Part shown: piece after piece, positions 37,564 through 46,103 of the stretch
How positions within the stretch are numbered: the first letter of the stretch is position 1
Layout: every line of letters begins with the position of its first letter
Assembly (NCBI GenBank): GCA_014075215.1
Contig: CP046177.1
Location: forward strand, 2,976,501-3,040,500
Length of the DNA: 64,000 nucleotides
Source of the DNA: Flavobacteriaceae bacterium
GTDB lineage: Bacteria > Bacteroidota > Bacteroidia > Flavobacteriales > Flavobacteriaceae
Direction of reading: 5' to 3'
Position numbers and translations under genes: made by a program
The notes under the pieces: model-generated
What the model was told of the DNA's origin: nothing
Database searches by the model: none
Seen by the model: the letters and a program-made list of their open reading frames with translations, nothing else

Positions 37564-37959
37564 ATGTATACAAAAAACAACAAGTATATGTATAAAAATG
37601 ATGGATATGTAAGACGTTATAGTGAGAGTTTTAAACTCAAAGTATTAGCAGAACTTACCAAAGGAAACCATTCCAAAAGACAAATTGCCTTAACTTACGG
37701 CATACAATCTAGTACGATAAACGTATGGATTAAAAAATATGACCGTAAAGATTTAATGAACACCCGTGTAACCGTGCAAACAGACGACGAATTATCCCGT
37801 ATTAAAGCCCTTCAAAAAGAGCTAAAACAACTCAAAGATCTTCTTATTAAAAAGGATCTAGATAAACTTGTGAATGATAGTTATCTTGAAGTAGCTGCTG
37901 AAAATCTTGGCTATAAAAATGTTGAAGAATTAAAAAAAAACTTAAACATAAAGCCTTAA
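37564..37959 (+). CDS. IS3-family OrfA, copy 3
   Basis: 131-residue HTH protein identical to copies 1 and 2. Confidence 0.85.
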   Translation: MYTKNNKYMYKNDGYVRRYSESFKLKVLAELTKGNHSKRQIALTYGIQSSTINVWIKKYDRKDLMNTRVTVQTDDELSRIKALQKELKQLKDLLIKKDLDKLVNDSYLEVAAENLGYKNVEELKKNLNIKP

Positions 37960-38816
37960 TGAAAATAGCACCGATTAATAGAAAAAAAAGAAGGTACGCC
38001 ATCGCTACTATTTGTAATGCTTTCGAGTTAAAAAGAGATGCTTATTACAAATATCAAAAAAGGTTTGTTCTTAAAAAACAAATAGAACAAAATGTAATAA
38101 TGCTTGTTAAAAAAAGCAGGAAAACATTACCCAGAGAAGGTACTAGAAAGCTAATGAAATCCTTACATAATGATTTTAGGAAACAGAATATAAATATAGG
38201 TAGAGACCAGTTATTTAGAATCTTAAAAGAAAATAATTTGTTAATTAGAAGGAAAAAATATTCTTCTAAAACAACCAACTCTTACCATCGTTTTTATAAA
38301 TATAAAAATATCATAAAAGACCTGATCATTAATAGACCTAACCAAGTTTGGGCTTCGGATATTACCTATATAAGAACTATAAATGGATTTTGTTATTTAG
38401 CACTTATTACTGATATGTATTCAAGAAAAATAGTAGGCTATGATATTAGTGATAGTTTAGAACTTAAAGGCTGTGTTAGAGCTTTAAATAAAGCTATTTA
38501 TCAAACTAAAAATACCGAAGAAATCATACATCATTCTGATAGAGGAATACAATATTGTAGCAATGTTTATACTCAAATTTTGAAAAGAAAAAAGATACAA
38601 ATCAGTATGACCCAAGAAAATCATTGCTACGAAAACGCAATGGCCGAAAGAGTTAACGGAATTTTAAAAGATGAATTCTTCCTCGACCAAACATTTACAA
38701 ATATCAATCACGCCAAAAAAGCAACAAAAAATGCAATCAAATTATATAATAATAAAAGATTACATTTATCTTTAGATTATAAAACACCTAATTACGTGCA
38801 CAAAAATGTAGCATAA
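37959..38816 (+). CDS. IS3-family OrfB integrase, copy 3
   Basis: 285-residue DDE integrase identical to copies 1 and 2, one-base overlap with orfA. Confidence 0.9.
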   Translation: MKIAPINRKKRRYAIATICNAFELKRDAYYKYQKRFVLKKQIEQNVIMLVKKSRKTLPREGTRKLMKSLHNDFRKQNINIGRDQLFRILKENNLLIRRKKYSSKTTNSYHRFYKYKNIIKDLIINRPNQVWASDITYIRTINGFCYLALITDMYSRKIVGYDISDSLELKGCVRALNKAIYQTKNTEEIIHHSDRGIQYCSNVYTQILKRKKIQISMTQENHCYENAMAERVNGILKDEFFLDQTFTNINHAKKATKNAIKLYNNKRLHLSLDYKTPNYVHKNVA

Positions 38817-38960
38817 ATTTTAATAATTAACTGTAGCCCTATTTTAGGACGAGACAGTAGAAATGCTCCATTTTGAAAATAATTATTCAGAATTACAACA
38901 AAGTTATGAGGAGTTAATCGATCTTTTTAAACAACTAGAAACGCTATTAGAACCCATTAA

Positions 38961-39841
38961 ATGATTGTAAAAAGTATTTCTCACACAAGTGATAGAAAGT
39001 CCGCTAGAAAACTGATTAAATACATCTTTGATGCTAGAAAACCACTCAAAGACAATGAAGGAAATCAATTGATTTTTAAACAGCACATACGAGGCTTTGA
39101 GGATAAAGACAAATGGGCAAAACAGTTTGAAAATTTAGAACAGGGAAGACAATCTTTTTATGCCAATAAATCGGTGATTTGTTATCATGAAGTGATTTCT
39201 TTTTCGGATAAATCAACCAAATATTTAAACCGAGTTATTATTAAAGATTTGGTCAACAAATACATCAAACTACGAAGTAATGAAGAAATGCTTTGTGTTG
39301 GAGCGGTGCATTTTGAGAAGAATAAAAATTATCACGCACATTTAATTTTTAGCGGTTTAAAAACATCAGATTATAAGAGTGCGAGAATTTCTAAAAAACG
39401 CCTATCTGATATAAAAAACCAGCTCCAGGCATACCAAATTAATAAGTACCCTCAATTGGAAGATAGTGTGGTACGACATGGTTTAAAAAAAAAGAATTAA
39501 CCAAAGCCTATTCTGAAAAAGAAACTCAATATAAGAAAAGGAAACAAAAATTATCAGATAAGGATATCGTCTTTGGAAAAGCAAAATATTATTTTCAAAA
39601 AAGTAATAGCATTACTCAATTTGAAAAATTACTGCAAAAAAACAACCTCAAAACCTATTCTCGTAATGGTAAACTAACAGGAGTTTATTTTGGAAAACGA
39701 AAATACCGTTTTAAACATAGTCTAGGAATTGACTTGCAATTGCTACTATTAAAAAAAGACAAAACTAAGGAGCGTTTTGCATCCTTACAAAGACAAAGAA
39801 ACCAACAAGATTTAGACAGATCCAATGACATAGAACGCTAG
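38961..39841 (+). pseudogene. relaxase (MobA-type), frameshifted in an A-run
   Basis: First frame 38961-39500: MIVKSISHTSDRKSARKLIKYIF start, YHEVISFS, and the metal-binding HFEKNKNYHAHLIFSG (HxH about residues 125-127), the relaxase catalytic layout. A run of nine A's (about 39486-39494) then ends the frame as GLKKKN-stop. Continuing in another frame gives ELTKAYSEKETQYKKRKQK.. to a stop at 39839-39841, restoring a protein of about 293 residues. The catalytic half is intact, so a shortened relaxase could still nick. The ATG overlaps the ancestral mobC stop. Confidence 0.78.
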
Positions 39842-39863
39842 AAAAAAGCGTTCTATTTTTTTT
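39831..39863 (+). terminator. terminator of mob operon
   Basis: TAGAACGCT, loop AGAAAA, AGCGTTCTA, followed by TTTTTTTT. It begins within the last relaxase codons. Confidence 0.8.
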
Positions 39864-40081
39864 GGTGGTGGTAAAAGGGAGTTTGAGGGAAGCCCTCAAC
39901 CAGATGCAAGTTTTATTGATAACTTTAGTTTCAATTAAACTTGCAATCTGGCTTTGGATTGTCCTAAAAGTTTTGCCATTTGAAATTTGGCAATTACGAC
40001 TTAGGAAAATCCAAACCAAATGTCCTAAAAGCCCACAGGCGACTTAGGACATTTGCCAGCGAATTAATATATAAAAGACAA
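39864..40081. promoter_or_regulatory. candidate oriT region
   Basis: No gene. Two inverted repeats: CCAGATGCAAGTTT / AAACTTGCAATCTGG (39900-39913, 39937-39951, one bulge) and the perfect CAAATGTCCTAA / TTAGGACATTTG (40017-40028, 40044-40055), with a CTTAGGA block also at about 40000. Location next to relaxase suits an origin of transfer, but a second terminator or an element end is also possible. Confidence 0.35.
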
Positions 40082-40522
40082 TTAGATACTCTCATATTCT
40101 CGTTTAATTTTATCAAACAATTCTTCGTTTCCTTTTTTAGCCGAAGCATAGAAGTTTGTCGAATAATTAATAGTTAATCGAATAATAACTTCGTTTGAAA
40201 CAATAGTAGCAGTAACATTTTTAATAGTATGCTTACCAGTTGCTACACCTGTAATTGTATTCACTTTTGAATAGGAAACCAAAATCATATAGACATCTGT
40301 CTCAAGCGTTTTTTTATCTTCATCTTTTTTGTTCAGTTTAAGATTTACTAATGCTTTTTCAAGGTTTCGCAAACTCTCGGCAACGGTTTTGCCATCTTTA
40401 ATAGGTAGTTTATATTCTGCTTCATAACTTTCTAAATCACCACCAACCGCCGTGCCTAAAACTCCACAGCTGAATATTGAACTTACAATAATTGTAAATG
40501 CTAAATAATATAGTTTTTTCAT
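40082..40522 (-). CDS. putative lipoprotein, unknown function
   Basis: 146 residues: MKKLYYLAFTIIVSSIFSCG with lipobox FSC, then KLPIKDGKTVAESLRNLEKALVNLKLN and a strand-rich C-terminus. It stands alone, its stop right against the candidate oriT region. Not recognised; it could belong to the mobilizable element or to an older tip as immunity gene. Confidence 0.6.
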   Translation of the reverse strand: MKKLYYLAFTIIVSSIFSCGVLGTAVGGDLESYEAEYKLPIKDGKTVAESLRNLEKALVNLKLNKKDEDKKTLETDVYMILVSYSKVNTITGVATGKHTIKNVTATIVSNEVIIRLTINYSTNFYASAKKGNEELFDKIKREYESI

Positions 40523-40688
40523 TTTTTATATAGTTTTTCTACTCCGTGGCTCGACTGGAGTGTTCTATTTGAGCCGTTAGGGAGGGCAAACATAAACAAT
40601 TAATTCAAAAAGACGGCGTAAACGCCGTTAATTATTTTTAAGAATACTAATACTTTCCATCAGTTTTAAAACATAAATATTTAATACG

Positions 40689-40931
40689 ATGATGTACTCA
40701 AATGACGAGGAATTAAAAAAAATATTTGGAAAGAGAATCAAACAACTTCGTAAAGAATATAAATTATCGCAATCGGAGTTGTCAGCATTAACTAATATAG
40801 ATAAAGGTTCACTTCAGAGAATAGAAAGAGGTTATAATTCAACACTTAAAACTTTCAGAAAATTAGCCAATGCGTTTGAAATAACAATGTCGGAATTATT
40901 TGATTTTCCAAAAGAAGATACAAAAAAGTAA
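40689..40931 (+). CDS. XRE-family regulator (80 aa)
   Basis: HTH_3 over most of the chain: KRIKQLRKEYKLSQSELSALTNIDKGSLQRIERGYNSTLKTFRKLANAF. It may start at the second ATG (40692). It is preceded by an ACGGCGTAAACGCCGT palindrome (about 40612-40627) that could be its operator or a terminator. Target unknown. Confidence 0.75.
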   Translation: MMYSNDEELKKIFGKRIKQLRKEYKLSQSELSALTNIDKGSLQRIERGYNSTLKTFRKLANAFEITMSELFDFPKEDTKK

Positions 40932-40977
40932 TTGCAAATAAAAACACCTTTTTTAGGATGTTTGTTTAGTTGCAGGA

Positions 40978-41454
40978 TTAACCGTAACATTTACCAGGAT
41001 TTTTATTTACTACTTTCTGTAATTCTTTTAAAGCCTTTGGATTACTTCTATAATCTTTCATTTGTTTGCCCGTTCGCCAGTAGAAAATATAATTAGGTGT
41101 ATCAGAAAAGTTATTTATTACATCCTTTACAGCTTCATATTGTTTAAGGTAATTTGCATTATTTAATTCCGAAGCATCATCAATAATACTTTCGTACATT
41201 TTGCTTCCTAAGAGAATAACAAAACATTCAAGGCTATCAATATTGCTGTTAAATTCATGGAAGGCATCAAGTATAGGGTTGTTTATTTTTTTACTTGTTT
41301 TTTCGATGAGTTTTTGAAGCCACTCGTCAAAAGCAATAATATCTTTTAAAGGACGATTTGTAGCTCCTTGGGCTATCCCTTCAAGCTGTTCATTCCAATC
41401 TTAACGTTTATGTAGTGATGCATCTATCCATTTCCAAAATTGTTGTGATTTCAT
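40978..41454 (-). pseudogene. hypothetical protein with early in-frame stop
   Basis: MKSQQFWKWIDASLHKR, an in-frame TAA (41401-41403), then WNEQLEGIAQGATNRPLKD.. continuing unbroken to the stop at 40978 (158 codons in all). The FWxWID start resembles DUF4240-type proteins common in toxin-immunity loci; the assignment is tentative. A shorter product from ATG 41199 is possible. Confidence 0.5.
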
Positions 41455-41677
41455 ATAATATAGTACCAAAAATAGACATCGGAATAAAAGATTTAAGTGT
41501 TAAGCAAAAATCATCCGATGTCTATTTCTGGTCTTAAATCTTAATAATGATTATTGCTTAACATAGATAGTATAGCATAACAGGTAAAATGATGCAAGGA
41601 ATTTGGTAGCTAACTTTTAAAGCAAAAAGAGAAAACAAAACAGAAAAAAACAAAAAGAAAAGAAATAAAAAGATACT
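41455..41677. other. non-coding gap with interleaved inverted repeats
   Basis: No gene. Three inverted-repeat pairs occur in the order A B C A' B' C' between 41466 and 41563 (listed separately). The rest is A-rich sequence. Confidence 0.6.
41466..41563. repeat. interleaved inverted repeats ABC-A'B'C'
   Basis: A CCAAAAATAGACATCGGA (41466-41483) pairs A' 41514-41531 (one mismatch); B AAGATTTAAG (41488-41497) pairs B' 41533-41542; C TGTTAAGCAA (41498-41507) pairs C' 41554-41563. The order is not that of a simple hairpin, so the pairs would form a pseudoknot or serve as separate binding sites. It lies at the outer side of the second-lineage element, where the other units have palindromes. Confidence 0.7.
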
Positions 41678-42067
41678 TTAAGATTTACGCACTCGCTCCA
41701 ATTCCGCCAAACGTTTTTTCATCTTCACATCCTGCAATTGCTCCAAACGACTTTTCTCCAATACCGTATCAATTAAGATTTCTACAATACCTCTGTCGGT
41801 TTCAGAAAGGGAATTAATCATTTCTAGTTTCTGCGCTAACGAACGATCTTTAATATCAGAAGATTGAAACAATTCTACAACTGCAACACCAAGTGCAGCA
41901 GCTATTCGAACAATAGAGGCTAAACTCGGATTAGAACCCCCACGCTCCAAACGTGAATAAGTAGGCACAAGCATCCCACAGCCTTCTGCTACGTCTTTTT
42001 GTGTGAGTCCTTTTTCTTTACGAATACGTTTAATGCTGGCGAGTAACAATGCTTGTGTAGGCTCCAT
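41678..42067 (-). CDS. XRE-family regulator, second-lineage element
   Basis: 129 residues from MEPTQALLLASIKRIRKEK. HTH_3 LTQKDVAEGCGMLVPTYSRLERGGSNPSLASIVRIAAALGVAVVELF, then the tail KLEMINSLSETDRGIVEILIDTVLEKSR like that of the other units' XRE proteins. Divergent from the ATPase-like gene, so it probably represses that operon. Confidence 0.82.
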   Translation of the reverse strand: MEPTQALLLASIKRIRKEKGLTQKDVAEGCGMLVPTYSRLERGGSNPSLASIVRIAAALGVAVVELFQSSDIKDRSLAQKLEMINSLSETDRGIVEILIDTVLEKSRLEQLQDVKMKKRLAELERVRKS

Positions 42068-42165
42068 TTGAGGTGTTTTAATGTCAATTATCGCCCAAAC
42101 ATAGGGTAAAAATCTATAAAAACCAAAAAACACAAGTTTTATTTATTTTTATAAACAAATTAGTT

Positions 42166-42173
42166 TATATTTG
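42166..42173 (+). promoter_or_regulatory. -7 box of second-lineage operon
   Basis: TATATTTG lies 40 bases before the proposed TTG start of the ATPase-like gene. Confidence 0.5.
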
Positions 42174-42212
42174 AAAATAATTATTGTGTAATTTGTTTTG
42201 TAATATTATTTA

Positions 42213-43817
42213 TTGAAACCACTTAAAAACATACCGCCCAAAAATACGGAATTTATTGTTCCGAAAATAGCAGATGCTGTGGAGGGAAGCAACACCTATG
42301 GATTGGATATTTCGAATCCCGATTATATTGTTTTTAAAAGTGAAAATATTGTGATTGAAATAATTGGTGGCATCCATGATGTGATGTTATCCTCTCTTCG
42401 TGTGAGTTTAAAAATATACAAAGTAGGTACCATTTCTCCAATGGAGATTTACAGAAGTTCTTTGGTAGATGTTTTTAATGACAATCAAGTCGATTATGTA
42501 ATTACCAAAGTATGTGAACGCTTAAAAATTGAAAGCCTACGTTTTCAAAATATCTTATATGATTGTATAGAACGCTTGGACAACTACAGACGTAATAAAG
42601 AGAAATTTACAACCCCTGTAATTGCAATTCCATCAAGATACAAACAAGAAGCACAAACCATTTTAAAACAAGAAAATGTAGTACAGGGAATTTCAAATTT
42701 ATTAGCAAGCGCAGGAATCAGTGATGCACGATTGGGGTTACAATTATTCATTACTTCCATATCAAGAATAACAGACAAACCTTTGCATACGATTGTAAAT
42801 GCACCAAGACTGTTGGCACATGCGTTAATTTCAGAATACAAAGAAGTACTTCCTAAAGAACATCTACATGAAGTAACTACCATAAGCAAACACGCTTTAT
42901 CTTATCCACCAACACCAGATTTTTGGAATCATAAAACTTTAATGTTACATCAGCTAGATAGTATTAAAGAAAAAGACAACACCTTATTAGAATATTTATT
43001 ACAAGGACAATCCAAGCGATTAGTAACTCAAAGTGATGCAAAAACTGGAAACTACGAATCCCAAAAAAAAGATGTTACGTCCACCATTAATTTGATTAGT
43101 TATACTAGTACAGATTACCATCCCGTTTTTGGTAGTAAATACGCCTTATGCATTCCCTTAAAAAACACCAATAAAACCCAAGAGAAAATCTACGAACGAG
43201 AAGTCAAAGAACTATCTGGTCTTTGGGATAGTGAAAAAAGTAATCAAGCATCAGAAATCTTGCAACACATCCAAAGAGGATTGAAATCCTTTTCTATTTA
43301 CAATCCCATCATAGAACAAGTAAACATTACAACTTTTTTTGGAAATGACATCAAAGCGATGAGTCAGTATTTACAAGTAGTAAATTGTATTACCCTACTA
43401 CATCAGTATCAAGTAGATATTAAACTGACAAAAACCAAACAATATATTGATGTTAAAGCTGAATATATGATTGTAGCATTGGAAACCTTTCGAGAAGTCT
43501 GGTTGAAGAAAGACGATGAATTGTATTTCAATGTACGAAGTACTTTTAATACCATTAAGAAAAATATAAAAAAGCAACATCCAAGTGATTACTTAAGCCA
43601 AACCTTTCTGTTAAAAGAAATCAGAAAAGCAGTTGGTAAATCACCCGTAACGATGCAACGACACCTAAAAACTTTAGAGCTTTATGGAAAGATAGAACGC
43701 TCTGGTGGAAATAATAGAATTGGTTACCAGTACAAAATATTAGAATGGCAAGATGCGAATAGCAAAGTAGCCGCCTATGAAAAGTTAATAGATGAACTAA
43801 AAACAGGAACTATTTGA
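42213..43817 (+). CDS. ATPase paralogue lacking the P-loop
   Basis: 534 residues, TTG start. It aligns along its length with the P-loop ATPases of the other units: YGLDISNPDYIVFKSENIVIEIIGG matches NPDQLIYENEILQLTVLGG, GLQLFITSISRITDKPLHTIV matches RLLMYIIFTSRKREQPLHVI, and a C-terminal winged helix (LLKEIRKAVGKSPVTMQRHLKTLELYGKI) is kept. But the Walker A position reads NAPRLLAHALISE and the Walker B position LMLHQLDSI, so nucleotide binding is lost. The frame is intact and the operon kept, so a structural or DNA-binding role is plausible. Confidence 0.75.
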   Translation: MKPLKNIPPKNTEFIVPKIADAVEGSNTYGLDISNPDYIVFKSENIVIEIIGGIHDVMLSSLRVSLKIYKVGTISPMEIYRSSLVDVFNDNQVDYVITKVCERLKIESLRFQNILYDCIERLDNYRRNKEKFTTPVIAIPSRYKQEAQTILKQENVVQGISNLLASAGISDARLGLQLFITSISRITDKPLHTIVNAPRLLAHALISEYKEVLPKEHLHEVTTISKHALSYPPTPDFWNHKTLMLHQLDSIKEKDNTLLEYLLQGQSKRLVTQSDAKTGNYESQKKDVTSTINLISYTSTDYHPVFGSKYALCIPLKNTNKTQEKIYEREVKELSGLWDSEKSNQASEILQHIQRGLKSFSIYNPIIEQVNITTFFGNDIKAMSQYLQVVNCITLLHQYQVDIKLTKTKQYIDVKAEYMIVALETFREVWLKKDDELYFNVRSTFNTIKKNIKKQHPSDYLSQTFLLKEIRKAVGKSPVTMQRHLKTLELYGKIERSGGNNRIGYQYKILEWQDANSKVAAYEKLIDELKTGTI

Positions 43818-43930
43818 GTTTGTTTCTCATTGGCAAATCATTTGTTTTTCATAACGGAAACATTTATAGAATAAGGGCAAAAGAGAAGATTTGAAAAACA
43901 AAAAATTATGGATATAAGAAGGTGTTAATT

Positions 43931-43947
43931 TTTGGGATGCCAATGCC
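43931..43947 (+). repeat. 17-base RHS-core scar
   Basis: TTTGGGATGCCAATGCC equals the RHS core codons FGMPMP at 32205-32221, here between the ATPase-like and recombinase genes with no RHS reading frame. It could be a trace of a recombination event at the RHS core. Confidence 0.5.
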
Positions 43948-44008
43948 TTGAGATATTAGCAGTAAGTAGTAGACAGTAAGCAAAAAAGGAATTACCACAA
44001 AAAAATAG

Positions 44009-44917
44009 ATGAAAAAATTACAATTAGACAATACAAACTTTCAAGACTTACTCAAAGTTTTTGAAAAAAGAAAAATGGATGAAGGGAAGTCTACATCTCA
44101 TATTACAAGCGTTGTAAATCTTTCCAAAGAATTTTTACATTTTTTAGAATCTAAAAGCATCATTGAAATTAAAAATGTTACCCAAGGGATTATTGATGAT
44201 TACTTTAGCTATTTAAAACATCGAAAAAATAACAGACGATTAGGTGGTTTGTCTGATGCTTATATAGAAAAGCATAGAGAAGCTGTACTTCGGTTGATGG
44301 AATTTGTACAAGGCGTTGCTGTAGGGCAAACCTCTTTTTTTATTCTCAAACATCACAAACAAGATATTCCCAAAGACATTTTAACCGTAGACGAAATAGC
44401 ATCACTTTTTAAACAAACAGACAATTCTATTAATGGCATCAGAAACAAAGCCATATTGAGCATTTTATATGGCTGTGGACTTCGTAAAGGCGAATTACAC
44501 AATTTAGATATGCAAGATATTGATATGTCAAAAGATGTAATACGTGTTCAAAAATCAAAAACAGCCACACAACGAGACGTACCGATGTCTCCACAAGTAA
44601 AAACAAATATTGAAATGTATTTGTATACAGTTAGAGAATTGTTACTTGCGGAATACCATCATGAAGTTGCTTTTTTACTGAACAATAGTGGTAAACGTTT
44701 ATCTCTTAACGGCATTCAAAAGAAAATTGAAGGGATTGCAAAATATTCAACTATCAACAAACCCATTACAGCCCACAGATTACGTCATGCGATTGCTACC
44801 CATTTACTAGGTGATTTCTCCATTGAAGAAATAGCTACTTTTTTAGGACATCGTAGTATTGATAGCAGTCAGATGTATACGCATATCAAATACACTAAAG
44901 CACCAAAATACTTATGA
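44009..44917 (+). CDS. tyrosine recombinase 1, second lineage
   Basis: 302 residues with a SAM-like N-domain and full catalytic set: R in YGCGLRKGELHNL, K in VQKSKTATQRDVPM, HRLRHAIATHLL, FLGHRSIDSSQ and Y in MYTHIKY. The last four bases overlap the start of recombinase 2. Confidence 0.92.
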   Translation: MKKLQLDNTNFQDLLKVFEKRKMDEGKSTSHITSVVNLSKEFLHFLESKSIIEIKNVTQGIIDDYFSYLKHRKNNRRLGGLSDAYIEKHREAVLRLMEFVQGVAVGQTSFFILKHHKQDIPKDILTVDEIASLFKQTDNSINGIRNKAILSILYGCGLRKGELHNLDMQDIDMSKDVIRVQKSKTATQRDVPMSPQVKTNIEMYLYTVRELLLAEYHHEVAFLLNNSGKRLSLNGIQKKIEGIAKYSTINKPITAHRLRHAIATHLLGDFSIEEIATFLGHRSIDSSQMYTHIKYTKAPKYL

Positions 44918-45789
44918 AAACAGCTTTTGAAACCTTTTTAATTCAACGTGGAATTTTAGAAAAAACCGCATATAAATACAACAACTATCTCAACGTTTTT
45001 TTTAAATGGTGTGATAATTTTAGTATAGATAATGCATCGGCAACCCTAGATGATTTATATACTTATAAAAGATATTGTGTAGAAAAAGGATTGTCTGTGA
45101 ATCGAACCCGACAGCTATTAGGGGTTATCAAACATTATTACCAAAGTATTGAACGTCAAGAAAATCCTGCACTCCTAATTCAACATAAAAAACGAGAAAA
45201 TACATTGCCTAGTCGTTTATTATCAGAGGTACAATTAAAAGAGTTGTATCATTCTATTGAAGCTAAAACTTATATTCAAAGGAGAGATAAGGTAATGTTG
45301 GGCTTGGTTATTTTTCAAGGATTAAAACGAGAAGAGTTGAATGCTTTAGAATTAAACCATCTGAATTTAGAAGAAGTAACTGTTTATGTTCCATCTTCAA
45401 GAAGAACCAATGCGAGAACGATAGAATTACATCCCTTACAAATGGCACACTTAATGGCATATATGTATGAATACAGACCACGTTTACTTATTGAAACAAA
45501 AAAAGAAACCAATCATTTGTTTTTTTCTATGGGCAATGGTTTTCAAGTAAACAATGCTTTGCAAAGAAAAATTAAGGAGCTAAAAATACTATTTCCAAGT
45601 TTTGAATCTTTGACACAGCTAAAGGAGTCAAGGATGAGTATCTGGGTACAAGAACATGGTATCAGAAAAGCACAATATTTATCAGGTATTAAATATGCTT
45701 CTTCAATGCTTCGTTATAAAACGTCAGATATTGAAAAACTAAAAACAAAACTAGCAATTGTGCATCCTATGGAACGATTGAAATTGTAG
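44914..45789 (+). CDS. tyrosine recombinase 2, second lineage (degenerate)
   Basis: 291 residues, ATGA overlap with recombinase 1. The Arg I region reads FQGLKREELNAL, the HxxR box is LTQLKESRMSIWV with no His, and the GH box reads LSGIKYASSMLRYKT with the His missing but a Tyr retained. More degenerate than recombinase 2 of the other units, yet fully open, so probably an accessory subunit. Confidence 0.82.
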   Translation: MKTAFETFLIQRGILEKTAYKYNNYLNVFFKWCDNFSIDNASATLDDLYTYKRYCVEKGLSVNRTRQLLGVIKHYYQSIERQENPALLIQHKKRENTLPSRLLSEVQLKELYHSIEAKTYIQRRDKVMLGLVIFQGLKREELNALELNHLNLEEVTVYVPSSRRTNARTIELHPLQMAHLMAYMYEYRPRLLIETKKETNHLFFSMGNGFQVNNALQRKIKELKILFPSFESLTQLKESRMSIWVQEHGIRKAQYLSGIKYASSMLRYKTSDIEKLKTKLAIVHPMERLKL

Positions 45790-45842
45790 TTTTGGAATAG
45801 TTTTTGTTGTTTTAACACATAGGAAATTATGGTATAATTATG

Positions 45843-45850
45843 TATATTTG
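45843..45850 (+). promoter_or_regulatory. -7 box of TA operon
   Basis: TATATTTG lies five bases before the antitoxin ATG, suggesting a very short or leaderless 5' end; the same box precedes the related module at 314. Confidence 0.5.
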
Positions 45851-45854
45851 TAAT

Positions 45855-46103
45855 ATGAGTACAGCAGAATTAAGAAATAAATGGCAAAAATCTATTCATC
45901 TTGTAGATGATAAATTTATACGTATGATTGATACGCTTTATGAAACTTACACCAAAGAAGATGAAGTTGATTTTTTTGATGAATTACCTAAACAAGTTCA
46001 AGAGTTACTTATGATAAGTCGAGAGCAAGTTAAGCAAGGAAAGGTAACTCCTCACAAAGATGTAATGGCTAAGTATAGAGAAAAATATAATGTCGCAGGA
46101 TAA
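45855..46103 (+). CDS. addiction-module antitoxin (82 aa)
   Basis: MSTAELRNKWQKSIHLVDDKFIRM.. is related to the antitoxin at 314. An acidic middle (TKEDEVDFFDEL) and a basic tail (MAKYREKYNVAG) suit toxin wrapping. It overlaps the toxin gene by 14 bases. Confidence 0.7.
   Translation: MSTAELRNKWQKSIHLVDDKFIRMIDTLYETYTKEDEVDFFDELPKQVQELLMISREQVKQGKVTPHKDVMAKYREKYNVAG

Larger units (their letters stand above)
37548..38856 (+). mobile_element. IS3-family element, copy 3 (1309 bp)
   Basis: Ends TGACCCGTCC.. and ..GGACGAGACA with a GTA duplication on both sides (37545-37547 and 38857-38859). This is the only copy with a clean target duplication, so it is a simple insertion next to the cassette inside mobC. 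Confidence 0.92.
36488..38964 (+). pseudogene. mobC: mobC-like relaxosome gene split by a gene cassette and an IS
   Basis: The 5' part (36488-36837) encodes a ribbon-helix-helix-like MobC (YDKTHINISISFSKKEQELIQQLAIENGKKLASFLKDMAL split across residues ~55-95). At codon 117 (AG^T) a 697-bp cassette enters, then 11 native bases remain, then IS copy 3. Removing 36838-37534 and 37548-38859 restores SLSYDIVEMLHFENN..LEPIK-stop, 155 codons, with the stop overlapping the relaxase ATG as ATGA. MobC proteins bind near oriT and help the relaxase. The protein made now ends SLSWAQLAIK, lacking the last 38 residues. Confidence 0.85.

Noticed and set aside
16280..38856. SymE/XRE cassette moved as cargo of a composite IS3 transposon
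   Set aside because: The duplicated 697 bp ends exactly at G^TT positions and does not include IS ends; only one IS adjoins each copy and at different distances (13 bases in both cases but on rebuilt flanks), while copy 3 of the IS has its own GTA duplication.
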